A DNA stretch of 64,000 nucleotides. Source: Chlorobaculum limnaeum. Its GTDB lineage: Bacteria; Bacteroidota; Chlorobiia; Chlorobiales; Chlorobiaceae. The notes under the pieces are model-generated. The model was not told where the DNA came from and searched no databases. It worked only from the letters and a program-made list of their open reading frames with translations. Position numbers and translations under genes: made by a program. The stretch lies in the NCBI RefSeq assembly GCF_001747405.1, contig NZ_CP017305.1, positions 328,001 to 392,000 of the forward strand. The letters run 5' to 3'. Below, one piece after another: positions 27,829 through 36,949 of this stretch (the first letter of the stretch is position 1; the number at the start of each line of letters is the position of its first letter).

Positions 27829-28701
27829 TCATTTTTTCCCGGCCGGAACGAGCCGGCTTTTCATTTTGGTCACCCATTCGTAGGGTATCCATATCTGGCC
27901 GAAGTTGTCTTCGTGATCCTTCAGCCCGTGGTAATCCGAGCCGCCCGAAAAGAGCAGGAAGTACTCGTTGGCGATTTCGCGGTAGTAGTTCTGGCGGTAC
28001 GAATCGTGCGAAGGATGGATGATTTCGAGGCCGTCCAGCCCGAACGAGATGAGCTGTCGGAGAATCTCATCGGGCACGTTCTGCGCCGGATGGGCGAGGA
28101 ACGACAGGCCGCCAGCTTCGTTGACGAGTCGGATGACCTCTTCCGGATGCGTTTCGATGCTTTTGACGTAGGCCGGGCTGTGCGAGCTGAGGTATTTGCT
28201 GAACGCCTCGCTGAAACTTTTGACGAAACCGCCGTCCTGGAGCACCGCCGCGATGTGCGGACGCCCCACGCTGCCGTTCTGGGCCTTCATGATGATCTGT
28301 TCGATCTCGATCTTGACGCCCATTTTCGCCAGTTTCTGCACCATGCGCTCTGCCCGCTCCGTGCGGAGTTGGCGGCAGTGGTCCAGATAACTCTTCAGCT
28401 CGGATTGCTGATAGTCAAAAAAATATCCCAGGATATGGATGTCATACCCTTTATAGGCCGAGCTCATTTCTACACCGGGAATAAGCTCCAGACCCAATTC
28501 GAGTGCTAATGGCTTTGCTTGGTCTATACCCTTGACGGTATCGTGATCGGTGATGCTGATGGCTTTCAGCCCGGCACGAACCGCCTTGCGAACGATCTCT
28601 TCGGGCGTGAACAGACCGTCCGAACATTTGGTGTGTATGTGTAAATCTGCTTTATCAAAGCCATTATGCCCTACGCCTGACGAGCTGTATGGCATGGCCA
28701 A
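27829..28701 (-). CDS. PHP-domain phosphoesterase
   Basis: A 290-residue PHP-domain metal-dependent phosphoesterase. Metal-binding motifs are KADLHIHTKCSDG (residues 18-30), ISITDHDTVKG, the Glu in LELIPGVEMSS, and C-terminal SGGSDYHGLK. Length and motifs resemble the YciV/RNase AM group (3',5'-nucleoside bisphosphate phosphatase, 5'-3' exonuclease on short RNA). The TPEEIVRKAVRAGLKA block after the first motif is typical. Exact substrate cannot be told. The first ATG is used; MPYSS, two codons in, is an alternative. Confidence 0.85.
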   Translation of the reverse strand: MAMPYSSSGVGHNGFDKADLHIHTKCSDGLFTPEEIVRKAVRAGLKAISITDHDTVKGIDQAKPLALELGLELIPGVEMSSAYKGYDIHILGYFFDYQQSELKSYLDHCRQLRTERAERMVQKLAKMGVKIEIEQIIMKAQNGSVGRPHIAAVLQDGGFVKSFSEAFSKYLSSHSPAYVKSIETHPEEVIRLVNEAGGLSFLAHPAQNVPDEILRQLISFGLDGLEIIHPSHDSYRQNYYREIANEYFLLFSGGSDYHGLKDHEDNFGQIWIPYEWVTKMKSRLVPAGKK

Positions 28702-29002
28702 ATTCTGTTTTTAGTGTTTTTATTCAATCTGACTATATAATAAAAATTCCTTCTCTCTTGTACAGAATTGACAATAATTTTTTTGCGGCTGAAAGTTGCA
28801 GCGTCTCTGGCAGGCGGGGTGATGAGCGCGCGATGTGGCGGCTATTTCGATTTCGACCGGAACTGTAGGGGCAGACCTGCGTGTCTGCCTTTTTTCGAGA
28901 TACTTCGGTATTTCGAAAGGGCGAACACACCGGCTCGCCCCTACAGGTACAATCAAATCCAGTTCGAACGATGCTGCGTCCATCGCTCGACAATCCCATC
29001 TG
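28702..29002. other. Intergenic region with one repeat element
   Basis: Between the PHP gene and uppP. Apart from the inverted-repeat element at 28864-28945 and AT-rich upstream DNA for the PHP gene, I see no gene or clear signal. Confidence 0.6.
28864..28945. repeat. TGTAGGGG inverted-repeat element
   Basis: The left end TGTAGGGGCAGACC and the right end, read in reverse complement, TGTAGGGGCGAGCC, face inward over 82 bases. Each arm also folds on itself (GGCAGAC / GTCTGCC on the left; GGGCGA / TCGCCC on the right). Same family as 36796-36890 and 39043-39132. Confidence 0.8.
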
Positions 29003-29854
29003 TTACACGGGCGACAATTTTCCAGCCGCGATCATGACGATGAGGCTTACGCCGAGAATCAGGCGGTAGGCGATGAAGACGCCGGTGCTGTGGCGCTTGA
29101 GGTAGGAGAGCAGGAAGGCGATGGAGAGGTAGCCGGAAATGAAGGCAAAGACCGTGGCTACGGCAATAGCGATCATGTTGTCGTTCGTGGCGGTGATGAC
29201 GTCCCAGGTTTTGTAGAGTTGATAGGCTCCTGCCGCAAAGACCGAGGGGAGCGAGAGCAAAAAGGAGAATCGCGCCGAGGTTTCGCGGTCGAGGTTGCGG
29301 AACAGCCCCGCCGTGATGGTGACGCCGGAGCGCGACGATCCTGGAATGAGCGCCAGCGCCTGGGCCAGTCCGATGATGATAGCGTCCGTCCAGGTGATCT
29401 CCTTGATCGCTTTTCCTCTGCGTCCGTCGCGGGCGCGGTTTGCGGTGTGCTTTTCGGCCACGACCAGCACGAGGGCCAGCAGAATCAGCGCCGCCGAAAC
29501 CCAGTAGAGCGAGCGCAGGACGGTTTCGATCTGGTCTTTGAAAGCGAGTCCGAACACGACGATCGGTATCGTTCCGGCGGCGATCATCCACCCCGTCCGG
29601 GATTCGTCCGTTTCAAGCGGCCTGCCTTTCAGCACTCCCGAAATCACCGCGCCGCTGATCGAAACGATGTCTTTGGCGAAGTAGATCAGTACCGCCGCGA
29701 GCGTGCCGATCTGCACGATTGCCGTGAAGGCCGCGCCCGGATCCTCCCAGCCCATGATGGCGGGGACGATGCGCAGATGGGCTGAGCTGCTGATGGGTAA
29801 AAATTCTGTAAGTCCCTGCGCGATGCCGAGCGTGATGGCCTGGATGAGGTTCAT
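29003..29854 (-). CDS. uppP: Undecaprenyl-diphosphatase (UppP/BacA)
   Basis: Integral membrane phosphatase recycling undecaprenyl pyrophosphate to the lipid carrier for cell-wall synthesis. The 283-residue protein has about eight membrane segments and both family motifs: GLTEFLPISSSAHLRIV near the N-terminus and IPGSSRSGVTITAGL mid-protein. It ends 19 bases after the rdgB stop in a pdxJ-rdgB-uppP arrangement on one strand. Confidence 0.95.
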   Translation of the reverse strand: MNLIQAITLGIAQGLTEFLPISSSAHLRIVPAIMGWEDPGAAFTAIVQIGTLAAVLIYFAKDIVSISGAVISGVLKGRPLETDESRTGWMIAAGTIPIVVFGLAFKDQIETVLRSLYWVSAALILLALVLVVAEKHTANRARDGRRGKAIKEITWTDAIIIGLAQALALIPGSSRSGVTITAGLFRNLDRETSARFSFLLSLPSVFAAGAYQLYKTWDVITATNDNMIAIAVATVFAFISGYLSIAFLLSYLKRHSTGVFIAYRLILGVSLIVMIAAGKLSPV

Positions 29855-29872
29855 TGGGGTTTGTGACTTCGG

Positions 29873-30553
29873 TTACCGGATTCCGCACTGCGAGAGGAGC
29901 TCGCCGATGCGCTTTGCCGCTGCCATGACGGCTCGTCCGCGGTGGCTGATGGCGTTTTTCTCGTCGATAGAGAGCTGGGCGAAGGTGCGCTCTATCCCCT
30001 CCGGCGCGAAGACCGGATCGTAGCCGAACCCGCCGTCGCCCTGCGGCTCGGTGGTGATGACGCCGTCGATGTGGCCGTCTGTGGTTTCGTCGATCACCAT
30101 CGCGCCACCATCCAGCGCGGGCAGGCGGCCCTTCATGGCGATCACCGTGCGGAAGCGGGCCGTGCGCTCGTTTTTGCCGCGCATCTCCGAGAGCAGGTGG
30201 CGCACGTTGTCTTCGTAGGTTCGTGTGACTCCGACCGGCACGGGCGCGTAGCGGGCGGAGTAGACGCCGGGCGCGCCGCCGAGCGCATCGACTTCGAGGC
30301 CGGTGTCGTCGGCGAGCGCGATGAACCACTCCAGTCGCGGCGCGACCAGCTCGAAGATCGCCTGCGCCTTGAGCCGTGCGTTGCCTTCAAGCGTCGGCTC
30401 GGTCTCCTCCACGTCGATGTCGAGTCCGAGGTCATGGAGCGAGCGGACGTGGATGCCGGAGGCGAGAGCTTCGAGCACCGGCTTCAGCTCGCGAACCTTG
30501 TCCTTGTTGCCCGTGGCGAGAACGATGGTGATGTCGGAGTGCTGTATTTCCAT
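29873..30553 (-). CDS. rdgB: dITP/XTP pyrophosphatase (RdgB/HAM1)
   Basis: Removes non-canonical purine nucleoside triphosphates (ITP, dITP, XTP) from the pool. The 226-residue protein has the HAM1 motifs: IVLATGNKDKVRELKPVL, FIALADDTGLEVDALGGAPGVYSARYA, GGFGYDPVFAPEG and NAISHRGRA. Slightly longer than many homologues owing to an insertion near residues 60-70. It starts 5 bases after the pdxJ stop, so the two are coupled. Confidence 0.95.
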   Translation of the reverse strand: MEIQHSDITIVLATGNKDKVRELKPVLEALASGIHVRSLHDLGLDIDVEETEPTLEGNARLKAQAIFELVAPRLEWFIALADDTGLEVDALGGAPGVYSARYAPVPVGVTRTYEDNVRHLLSEMRGKNERTARFRTVIAMKGRLPALDGGAMVIDETTDGHIDGVITTEPQGDGGFGYDPVFAPEGIERTFAQLSIDEKNAISHRGRAVMAAAKRIGELLSQCGIR

Positions 30554-30558
30554 AGCGG

Positions 30559-31272
30559 TTATCGGCGGATGAGGTCGAGAATTTCCTGAATGGCTGCCGG
30601 TAGGCCGATAAGCACGGCGCGGGAGATGATGGCGTGGCCGATGCTCACCTCCTCGATGTCGTGCAGCTCCTTGAACGGTGCGATGTTCAGTACGCTCAGG
30701 CCGTGCCCGGCAACCACGGTCAGCCCCATTTCGCGGGCGATGCGTGCCGACTTGCGGATGCGCTCCAGCTCTTCCGCTCGCTCTTCATTGCTGGTGAGGA
30801 GCGAGTAAGTGCCGGTGTGAAACTCCACGATATTTGCCCCCGCTTCGGCGGCCAGCGCGATGGCTTCCGCCTCCGGCTCGATGAAGATGCTGACGCCGAT
30901 CTCCTTGTCACGCAACGGCTTGACGAATCCGGCGAGGCGGGTGAAATGCTTCTGGATGGCGAATCCACCCTCGGTGGTCAGCTCTTCGCGCTTTTCAGGC
31001 ACGAGCGTGACGAGGTTGGGTTTGACCGCAAGCGCGACGGCCTGCATCTCGTCGGTCATGGCCATTTCAAGATCGAGCTTGGTGGTGATCTCTTCCCTCA
31101 GACGGGCGAGGTCGTCATCCTTGATGTGGCGGCGATCTTCACGCAAGTGGCAAACAATGCCCGCCGCACCGTGCTTTTCGGCGAGCAGGGCCGCTTCGAC
31201 GGGATCGGGATGTCCCTCGTTTCGAGCGTTACGCAGCGTGGCGATATGGTCAATATTGACGGCAAGTCTCAT
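30559..31272 (-). CDS. pdxJ: Pyridoxine 5'-phosphate synthase
   Basis: Condenses 1-deoxyxylulose-5-phosphate with 3-amino-2-oxopropyl phosphate to make pyridoxine phosphate. The 237-residue TIM-barrel protein starts [18 protein letters not shown] and has [40 protein letters not shown] and [12 protein letters not shown], all family landmarks. First gene of a pdxJ-rdgB-uppP run. One substrate, DXP, is made by dxs in this window (36950-38884). Confidence 0.96.
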   Translation of the reverse strand: MRLAVNIDHIATLRNARNEGHPDPVEAALLAEKHGAAGIVCHLREDRRHIKDDDLARLREEITTKLDLEMAMTDEMQAVALAVKPNLVTLVPEKREELTTEGGFAIQKHFTRLAGFVKPLRDKEIGVSIFIEPEAEAIALAAEAGANIVEFHTGTYSLLTSNEERAEELERIRKSARIAREMGLTVVAGHGLSVLNIAPFKELHDIEEVSIGHAIISRAVLIGLPAAIQEILDLIRR

Positions 31273-31365
31273 GGTCGTAGTGTCTTGAGCGATGTTCAGG
31301 GTTTTGCAAGGGGGAAGATAGGCAAAACAAAAGAAACAAACCGTAAAATCAGCGGCGGGCCGTTG

Positions 31366-31505
31366 CCTGGGAGAGCCGAGCTCCAGCTCGGCTCTTTAAT
31401 CTTGGTATTCAACTCATGACGATCCTTTTGCTTCCATTTCGTGAGACCGATCAAGATTTGAAGCCTTCGGTTTCACGTGCCAAGCTGGAGCTTGGCGCTC
31501 CCAGG
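31366..31505. repeat. CCTGGGAG-ended inverted-repeat element
   Basis: A 140-base element. The left end is CCTGGGAGAGCCGAGCTCCA and the right end, read in reverse complement, is CCTGGGAGCGCCAAGCTCCA. Each arm is itself nearly palindromic around CCAGCT/AGCTCC. Its right end joins directly to the broken doc remnant. A half copy is at 33027-33080. Confidence 0.75.
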
Positions 31506-31676
31506 AAAAAACGCTCGCAGGGCACAGTTTCAGCCATCGTTTTTCTCACGTTGAACGGATTCGATTTCGAAGCGCCGGAAGACGATCTCGTTGAAATGGT
31601 TTAAGGCGTCGCTAGAAGAGAGTTTGAAAAGGCTGATGTGGCGGTGTTTATGAGGGAGTGGATGAGAAAAAGTTGA
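31506..31676 (+). pseudogene. Remnant of a Doc (death-on-curing) toxin gene
   Basis: The frame starting at the repeat edge encodes VSAIVFLTLNGFDFEAPEDDLVEMV, then a stop (TAA, 31602-31604), then in the same frame GVARREFEKADVAVFMREWM up to a TGA at 31674-31676. This matches the C-terminal third of Fic-fold Doc proteins (LVFLxLNGxxLxAxxxxL...VA). The Fic active-site half is missing: the sequence to the left is the repeat element. So the gene is both truncated and stopped. An ATG-started frame at 31416 runs from inside the repeat and is probably not a real gene. Confidence 0.65.
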
Positions 31677-31913
31677 TTGTGGATGATGTTGTGCAGGCGG
31701 GTGTTAGGAGGCTGATTTTTTTCTCTTAGTCGATTATTTGTGCCAACATTTGCTTAACCTGCAATTCCGGACCAAAGGGATTGGTGTGAAAATTGCCACA
31801 AAGGAGCGTAGCGACGACTGCGATTTTCATGACAAAAGGAATTATCAGGTTGAAGCAGTTGTTAGCTCTTACTTCCTTTTCTTTATTCTGTATATTTATT
31901 TCTCTTTTCCTGA

Positions 31914-32450
31914 CTACGAGTGCGGTTCATTCATATTTTTTTCAAAGCGAAAGAAATCAGCGAAATAATCAGTTTCAGGAAACTTTTCTGCCTCATCTAT
32001 TTCATTTGGATCATTATGATATTTATTAAAATACTCAACAATATGAAAACCGCATTTATTTACATAGAAATGTATATTTCGTTTTTCAAAGTACGGAGTA
32101 TGTGTTTCCCATGTTTTTGTTTCGGGATATTGTGCTTCGATCGCATTCCAAATTAATAAACCAACACCTTTGCTGTGGGTCCCTTTTTTCACATAAAGAA
32201 AATCTAGATGATTATGGTGTGTTTCATTATTGATAAGAACAACTGCTCCACCAACTATTTCTCCATTTAGAATAGCTTCATAAGCACAAGCACCTTTTGC
32301 AGATAGAGAACGGTCAATATCTCTTTCAGGAAGTATCTCTATATCTATATCACTAAATTCATCAACTGCACCCTGTTGAAATGACTCCTGCATATCTTTC
32401 TTGAACTGTGATAAGTGTTTAGGGTTAAGTGGTAACAACTGGAAGCACAT
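31914..32450 (-). CDS. GNAT-family N-acetyltransferase
   Basis: A 178-residue protein with the GNAT fold. The central strands include EAILNGEIVGGAVVLIN and LDFLYVKKGTHSKGVGLLIWNAI; the latter holds the acetyl-CoA-binding loop in place of Q/RxxGxG/A. It ends with the YVNKCGFHIVEYF block typical of the family C-terminus. Substrate unknown. Codon use is AT-rich, as in surrounding DNA, which suggests horizontal acquisition. It stands alone. Confidence 0.8.
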   Translation of the reverse strand: MCFQLLPLNPKHLSQFKKDMQESFQQGAVDEFSDIDIEILPERDIDRSLSAKGACAYEAILNGEIVGGAVVLINNETHHNHLDFLYVKKGTHSKGVGLLIWNAIEAQYPETKTWETHTPYFEKRNIHFYVNKCGFHIVEYFNKYHNDPNEIDEAEKFPETDYFADFFRFEKNMNEPHS

Positions 32451-32713
32451 AAATAATTCTCCCTATACAATATTTATGATAACTATTAATGCGAACTATG
32501 AAACAATGCAATTTATTACATATGAATCTATATATATAAAATACATTTTCATAGAAGCTATTGAACTGATATACAAATTAATAAAAAGTTAAGCTATAAA
32601 TATATACGGTTATTTATTTAACTAAAGATAGAATGTCTTATTAAAAAAGAATGAGTAAACAACATAAATATCCAATATATTCCGCCGCGCGCGCAGCGTC
32701 GAGCTAACATTGT

Positions 32714-32865
32714 TTATACTGATCCGCATAAGACGCGGATTTTTGATTTTCAGCCCATATAAGACGCAGGCAGACAGTATCTAAAACATCTCGCAACGCT
32801 CATAATTTTAACATTTTACCGCGTGTTCCTCGATTTATCAAATGGTTTTATGCGGATCAGTATAA
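32714..32865. repeat. Element bounded by perfect 18-bp inverted repeats
   Basis: TTATACTGATCCGCATAA at 32714-32731 and its exact reverse complement at 32848-32865 bound 152 bases. ATAAGACGC also occurs twice inside, just after the left repeat and near 32759. No coding capacity. Could be a miniature inverted-repeat element or a decayed insertion sequence. Confidence 0.7.
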
Positions 32866-33026
32866 GACCACTTGTTTACGGGACTCAATTGCGGCACCAG
32901 TCCATCCAGAAAAGTTTCTTTCCATAAGTATAGTGTTTCAGCAGAAAAAAGCCCACACTTTCTGGTCAATCTGATACCGCCGTCCCCAGATTTTTTCGGA
33001 TCGTCGCAACGTCCCATCGCGCCCCG

Positions 33027-33080
33027 TCAAGACGAGAAGCCTTCGGCTTCATGTGCCGAGCGGGCGCTCGGTGCTCCCAT
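33027..33080. repeat. Half copy of the CCTGGGAG-type repeat
   Basis: Contains AGCCTTCGGCTTCATGTGCC and GGGCGCTCGGTGCTCCCA. It parallels the right arm of the element at 31366-31505 (AGCCTTCGGTTTCACGTGCC, then CTTGGCGCTCCCA). Confidence 0.6.
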
Positions 33081-33173
33081 GGGGCATTCCCAACAAAATC
33101 CTTCGCCGTCACCCTTTTTCGGGATTATCTTTTATCTTGGCGGCGGTAAGCGTGAACGAAGTGAAACAGTGTT

Positions 33174-35578
33174 ATGGTGAATATGGACGAAACGACAGCG
33201 ACGGCATCGGTCTCTCTGCTCAGAAAGCTTGAGTTTGACAAGGTTGCTCGTCATGCGGCGGGGTTCTGTATCTCGGAGATGGGGAGCGATCTCGTTATGG
33301 AGATGGGGCTTCCCGATGAGTGCGAGCGGGAGCTGGTGCGGGTGCTTGAGTTGAAGAATTTTCTGCTCGAAGGCGAGCCGTTGCCGTTTTCGCGCCTGCC
33401 CGACACACGCTTTCTGCTCGACAAGCTCGAAGTGCTCGACAGCTGGCTCGATGCCGCCGAGCTGCTCGATATTTTTTACCTTCTGCAAAGCGCGGCGCAA
33501 CTGCGCAAATTCATGTTCGCCAGCCGCGAGCGCTTTGCGGAACTGAACGAATTCACCATCCGCCTCTGGCTCGAAAAGAGCATCCAGTACTCGATTTCGC
33601 AGGCTATCGACGAGCGGGCCGTGGTGCGCGATACGGCCAGCGACGCGCTGTACGAAATCCGCAAAAGCCTCGGCGAGGCGCGGGACGGGCTGCGGCGCAA
33701 GATGGAGCGCATCCTGCGGCGCTGCCAGGCGGAGGGGTGGCTGATGGAGGATACCGTGGCGCTGAAAAACGGCGACAGGTGCTGGCGCTCAGGGTCGAGA
33801 ACAAGCACAAGCTGCACGGCTACATCCAGGACTACTCGCAGACCGGCCAGACCGTGTTCGTCGAACCGGCGGAGACGCTCGAAATCAGCAACCGGATTCA
33901 GGAGCTTGAAATCGCCGAGCGGCGCGAGATCGAGCGCATCCTGAAAGCGCTCTCCAACGGTGTGCGCCAGGAGCTGGAAAACGTGCGCCACAACGAGCGG
34001 ATCATGGCGGCGTTCGACTCACTCTATGCGCGGGCGAGGCTCGCCGTCGAGACCGCCTCCACGCTGCCGCAAATCTCGGCGGGGCGGCGGCTGAAGATCG
34101 TCAGGGGCTACCATCCGTGGCTCTTCATTTCGCACGGCTTTTCGAAGGAGAAGGTCTTTCCGCTCGACCTTGAGCTTGGCGAGGAGGAGCACGCGCTGGT
34201 CATTTCGGGGCCGAATGCGGGGGGCAAGTCGGTGGCGATGAAGACCGCCGGGCTGCTCGTCTGCATGTTGCGCCACGGCTATCTCGCGCCGTGCAGCGAG
34301 AGTTCGGTGTTCCCGCTCTTCAACGGCATCTTCATCGAAATCGGCGACGAGCAGTCGATCGAGAACGATCTCTCGACCTTCAGCTCGCACCTCTCGGCAA
34401 TCCGCGACATTCTCGACCACGCCGCGCCCGACAGCCTCGTGCTCATCGACGAGCTGTGCTCCGGCACCGACGTCGAGGAGGGGAGCGCCATCGCCCGCGC
34501 AGTGATCGAAGAGCTGCTCGCGCGCGGCGTCAAGACCATCGTGACCACGCATCTCGGCGAGCTGAAGCTCTACGCCCACCGGCGCGAAGGGGTCGTCAAC
34601 GGCGCGATGGAGTTCGACCAGCACGGCCTCGCGCCCACCTTCCGCTTCCTCAAAGGGGTGCCGGGCAACAGCTTTGCTTTCGCCATGATGCGGCGCATGG
34701 GCTTTTCGGAGGAGATCGTCAGCCGCGCCACCGGCTTCCTCAAGGGCGGCCACGCAGGGCTGGAGGAGATGATCGAGGATTTCCGGCAGGGCGTGGAGAA
34801 GAACCGCCAGCTCGTCGAGGGGCTCGAAAAGGAGCGGCGGGAACTCGATGCGATGCGCGACGCTGCGGCGACGGAAAAGGCGGAGCTGCGCAAGAAGGCG
34901 CAGGAGCTGAAAAGCCGCGGCCTGCGCGACCTCGACCGCCAGCTCGAACAGGCCCGCAAGGAGATTCGCGACCTGGTGCGCGAGGTGAAGGAGCATCCCG
35001 GCGACGAGGCGGCGCTGCACAAGGCGCGGACGCGGCTCGCCGGAATGAAGCAGGAGGCCGGGGCGAAGGAGGAGGCGCTGGAGAAGCAGTTGCTTCCGGC
35101 GGCGGACATGAGCATTCGGCCCGGCGACACGGTCAGGATCGGCGACACCAACACCACCGGCGAGGTGGAGTCGATCCAGGGCGACTCTGCCGTGGTGCAG
35201 TGCGGCAACTTCCGCCTCACCACCGCCTTGCGCGGCCTTGAAAAGATTTCACGCGCCGGGGCCAGGAAGCTGCAAAAGGAGGCGACGACGGGCGCGGCGG
35301 CGGGCAAGAGCTGGTCGGTGCAATCGACGCCGCTTGAATCGACGCGTCTTGACCTGCGCGGTCTGACCGGCGACGAGGCCATCGCCGAGATCGGGCGATT
35401 CATCGACGCGCTGGCCGTGCACCGGATGCCGTCGGGCACGATCGTTCACGGCAAAGGCTCCGGGGCGCTCCGGTTGCGCACGGCTGAATTCCTCAAGCAG
35501 CACCCGCGCGTCAAGAGCTTCCGGCTCGGCGACTGGCAGGAGGGCGGTGCGGGCGTGACGGTGGTAGAGCTGCGGTGA
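33174..35578 (+). pseudogene. mutS2: MutS2-family ATPase/endonuclease with a -1 frameshift
   Basis: MutS2 acts on recombination intermediates or collided ribosomes in other bacteria. The reading frame from 33174 encodes about 200 residues up to VALKNG. The correct continuation, QVLALRVENKHKLHGYIQDYSQTGQTVFVEP, lies in the -1 frame from about 33773. Joined, the protein is about 800 residues: core domains, Walker A GPNAGGKSVAMK, Walker B VLIDELCSGTDVEEG, coiled coil, and a C-terminal Smr nuclease domain (RLDLRGLTGDEA, IVHGKGSGALR). One missing base near 33771-33773 explains the shift. The run GAAAAAC lies just before it, so sequencing error, real mutation or slippage are all possible. Confidence 0.9.
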
Positions 35579-35702
35579 GGCGGCACTTGCAAAAGTTGCG
35601 TCCGCGCATGGCCGCAGGCGTTGAAAATAAGCGAGGGATGAAGTATCTTTCGCCCTTGCGAACGTCCACGGCGAGTACGCCGGTTTCAATTTCATCACCA
35701 AC

Positions 35703-36299
35703 ATGACCTTTTCCAACCAGCTCACCATACTGAGAATCGTTCTCGTACCGGTTTTCGTGATTCTGCTCATGCAGTCCGGCGCGTGGTACAAGCTGGCGGG
35801 GGTCATTGTGTTCGTCGTCGCCTCGCTGACCGATATCTACGACGGCTACCACGCGCGAAAGTACGGGCAGATCACCCGGCTCGGCGCCTTTCTCGACCCG
35901 CTGGCCGACAAGCTGCTCATCACCACGGCGTTTCTTTTCTATGTTTGGGAAGGCTATCTGGCGCTCTGGATGGTGCTGCTGGTGGCCGCGCGCGACATCA
36001 TGGTCACGGGGCTGCGCGTCTATGCGGAGCACATCGATCATCCCGTGGTGACCAGCCAGGAGGCCAAGTACAAAACCCTCGCCCAGAACCTGTTCGCCTA
36101 TTTCATCATGCTCTTCATCCTTTTGAAGGAGCAGAGCTTTTTCGGCCCGAAGGCGGCTGCGCTCATGGATGAAATCCTCTATTCGCCCTGGCTCGATTAC
36201 GTGATGCTCGCCATCATGCTCTTCACGGTCTGGACGGGCGTTTCCTACCTCATCAGCAACCGGAGCCTCATCTTCCGCAACCCGGCGGGAGGGCGCTGA
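35703..36299 (+). CDS. pgsA: CDP-diacylglycerol--glycerol-3-phosphate 3-phosphatidyltransferase
   Basis: Makes phosphatidylglycerol phosphate, the committed step to phosphatidylglycerol, in the inner membrane. The 198-residue protein has about four or five membrane segments and the full CDP-alcohol transferase signature, DIYDGYHAR then GAFLDPLADK (D-x2-DG-x2-AR-x8-G-x3-D-x3-D), at residues 47-70. PgsA is favoured over other family members because pgpA, for the next step, follows 4 bases later. Confidence 0.93.
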   Translation: MTFSNQLTILRIVLVPVFVILLMQSGAWYKLAGVIVFVVASLTDIYDGYHARKYGQITRLGAFLDPLADKLLITTAFLFYVWEGYLALWMVLLVAARDIMVTGLRVYAEHIDHPVVTSQEAKYKTLAQNLFAYFIMLFILLKEQSFFGPKAAALMDEILYSPWLDYVMLAIMLFTVWTGVSYLISNRSLIFRNPAGGR

Positions 36300-36303
36300 A
36301 GCC

Positions 36304-36780
36304 ATGCAGAAATGGCTTGCAAGAATTTTCGGAAGCGCTTTCGGCATCGGCTATGTGCCGCTTGCTCCGGGCACCTTCGCCAGCGGCGCGGCAGCGCTTC
36401 TTTACCTTTATGTGCCCGCGATTCGTGAGTTGCCTCTGCTCGCTTTTCTGATTGTGCTTTCGACGGTGATCGGCGTGTGGGCAAGTGGCGTCATGGAGAC
36501 GGAGTACGGCGAAGACCCTTCGCAGGCGGTGATCGACGAGGTTGCCGGGCAGTGGATTTCGCTGCTTTTCATCCCGTTTTCGCCGCTCACGTTGCTGCTG
36601 GCCTTCATCCTCTTCCGGCTTTTCGACGTCCTCAAACCCGGCCCGGTCGATTGGGCGCAACGCCTCCCCGGCGGCTGGGGCATCATGTCGGACGACGTGC
36701 TGGCGGGCATCTTTGCCAACATCTCGCTCCAGCTCGTGCTGCTCGCGCTGCCGATGCTGCCGTTCGGCGTGGCGCTCTGA
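36304..36780 (+). CDS. pgpA: Phosphatidylglycerophosphatase A
   Basis: Dephosphorylates phosphatidylglycerol phosphate to phosphatidylglycerol. The 158-residue membrane protein shows PgpA landmarks: FGIGYVPLAPGTFASG at the N-terminus, DPSQAVIDEVAGQWISL (metal-binding acidic block), LFRLFDVLKPGPVDWAQ, and MSDDVLAGIFAN. It directly follows pgsA, pairing the last two steps of PG synthesis. Confidence 0.95.
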   Translation: MQKWLARIFGSAFGIGYVPLAPGTFASGAAALLYLYVPAIRELPLLAFLIVLSTVIGVWASGVMETEYGEDPSQAVIDEVAGQWISLLFIPFSPLTLLLAFILFRLFDVLKPGPVDWAQRLPGGWGIMSDDVLAGIFANISLQLVLLALPMLPFGVAL

Positions 36781-36795
36781 ACCGAGATCAGGAAT

Positions 36796-36890
36796 TGTAG
36801 GGGTAACCCTTGCGGTTACCCTGATTCGACCGTCTGCAAAAAGGTTGGTGATTGCCCGAAATCCGGGCAACCGCGAGGGTTGCCCCTACA
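36796..36890. repeat. TGTAGGGG inverted-repeat element
   Basis: Left arm TGTAGGGGTAACCCTTGCGG; right arm in reverse complement TGTAGGGGCAACCCTCGCGG, facing inward over 95 bases. It lies between convergent pgpA and dxs and could serve as a transcription stop for both. Confidence 0.85.
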
Positions 36891-36949
36891 GAAGAACTAT
36901 TCTGTATCTCCGATCCGTCCGATCCGTTCCCGGTGTCCCGCGCTGTGCT

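Larger units (their letters stand above)
32451..33173. other. AT-rich intergenic region, no gene seen
   Basis: About 720 bases between the acetyltransferase and mutS2. The first 240 bases are strongly AT-rich with no convincing ORF. It then holds the 18-base inverted repeats at 32714-32865 and a half repeat at 33027-33080. Short ORFs here have no recognisable similarity. Confidence 0.6.

Noticed and set aside
31416-31604. 62-codon ORF starting inside the repeat element
   Set aside because: The N-terminal part is read from repeat DNA; only the part after 31506 is Doc-like, so it is described as a remnant.
31738-32029. Small plus-strand ORFs with hydrophobic segments overlapping the acetyltransferase 3' end
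   Set aside because: They overlap the GNAT gene on the other strand, overlap each other in different frames and show no family features.
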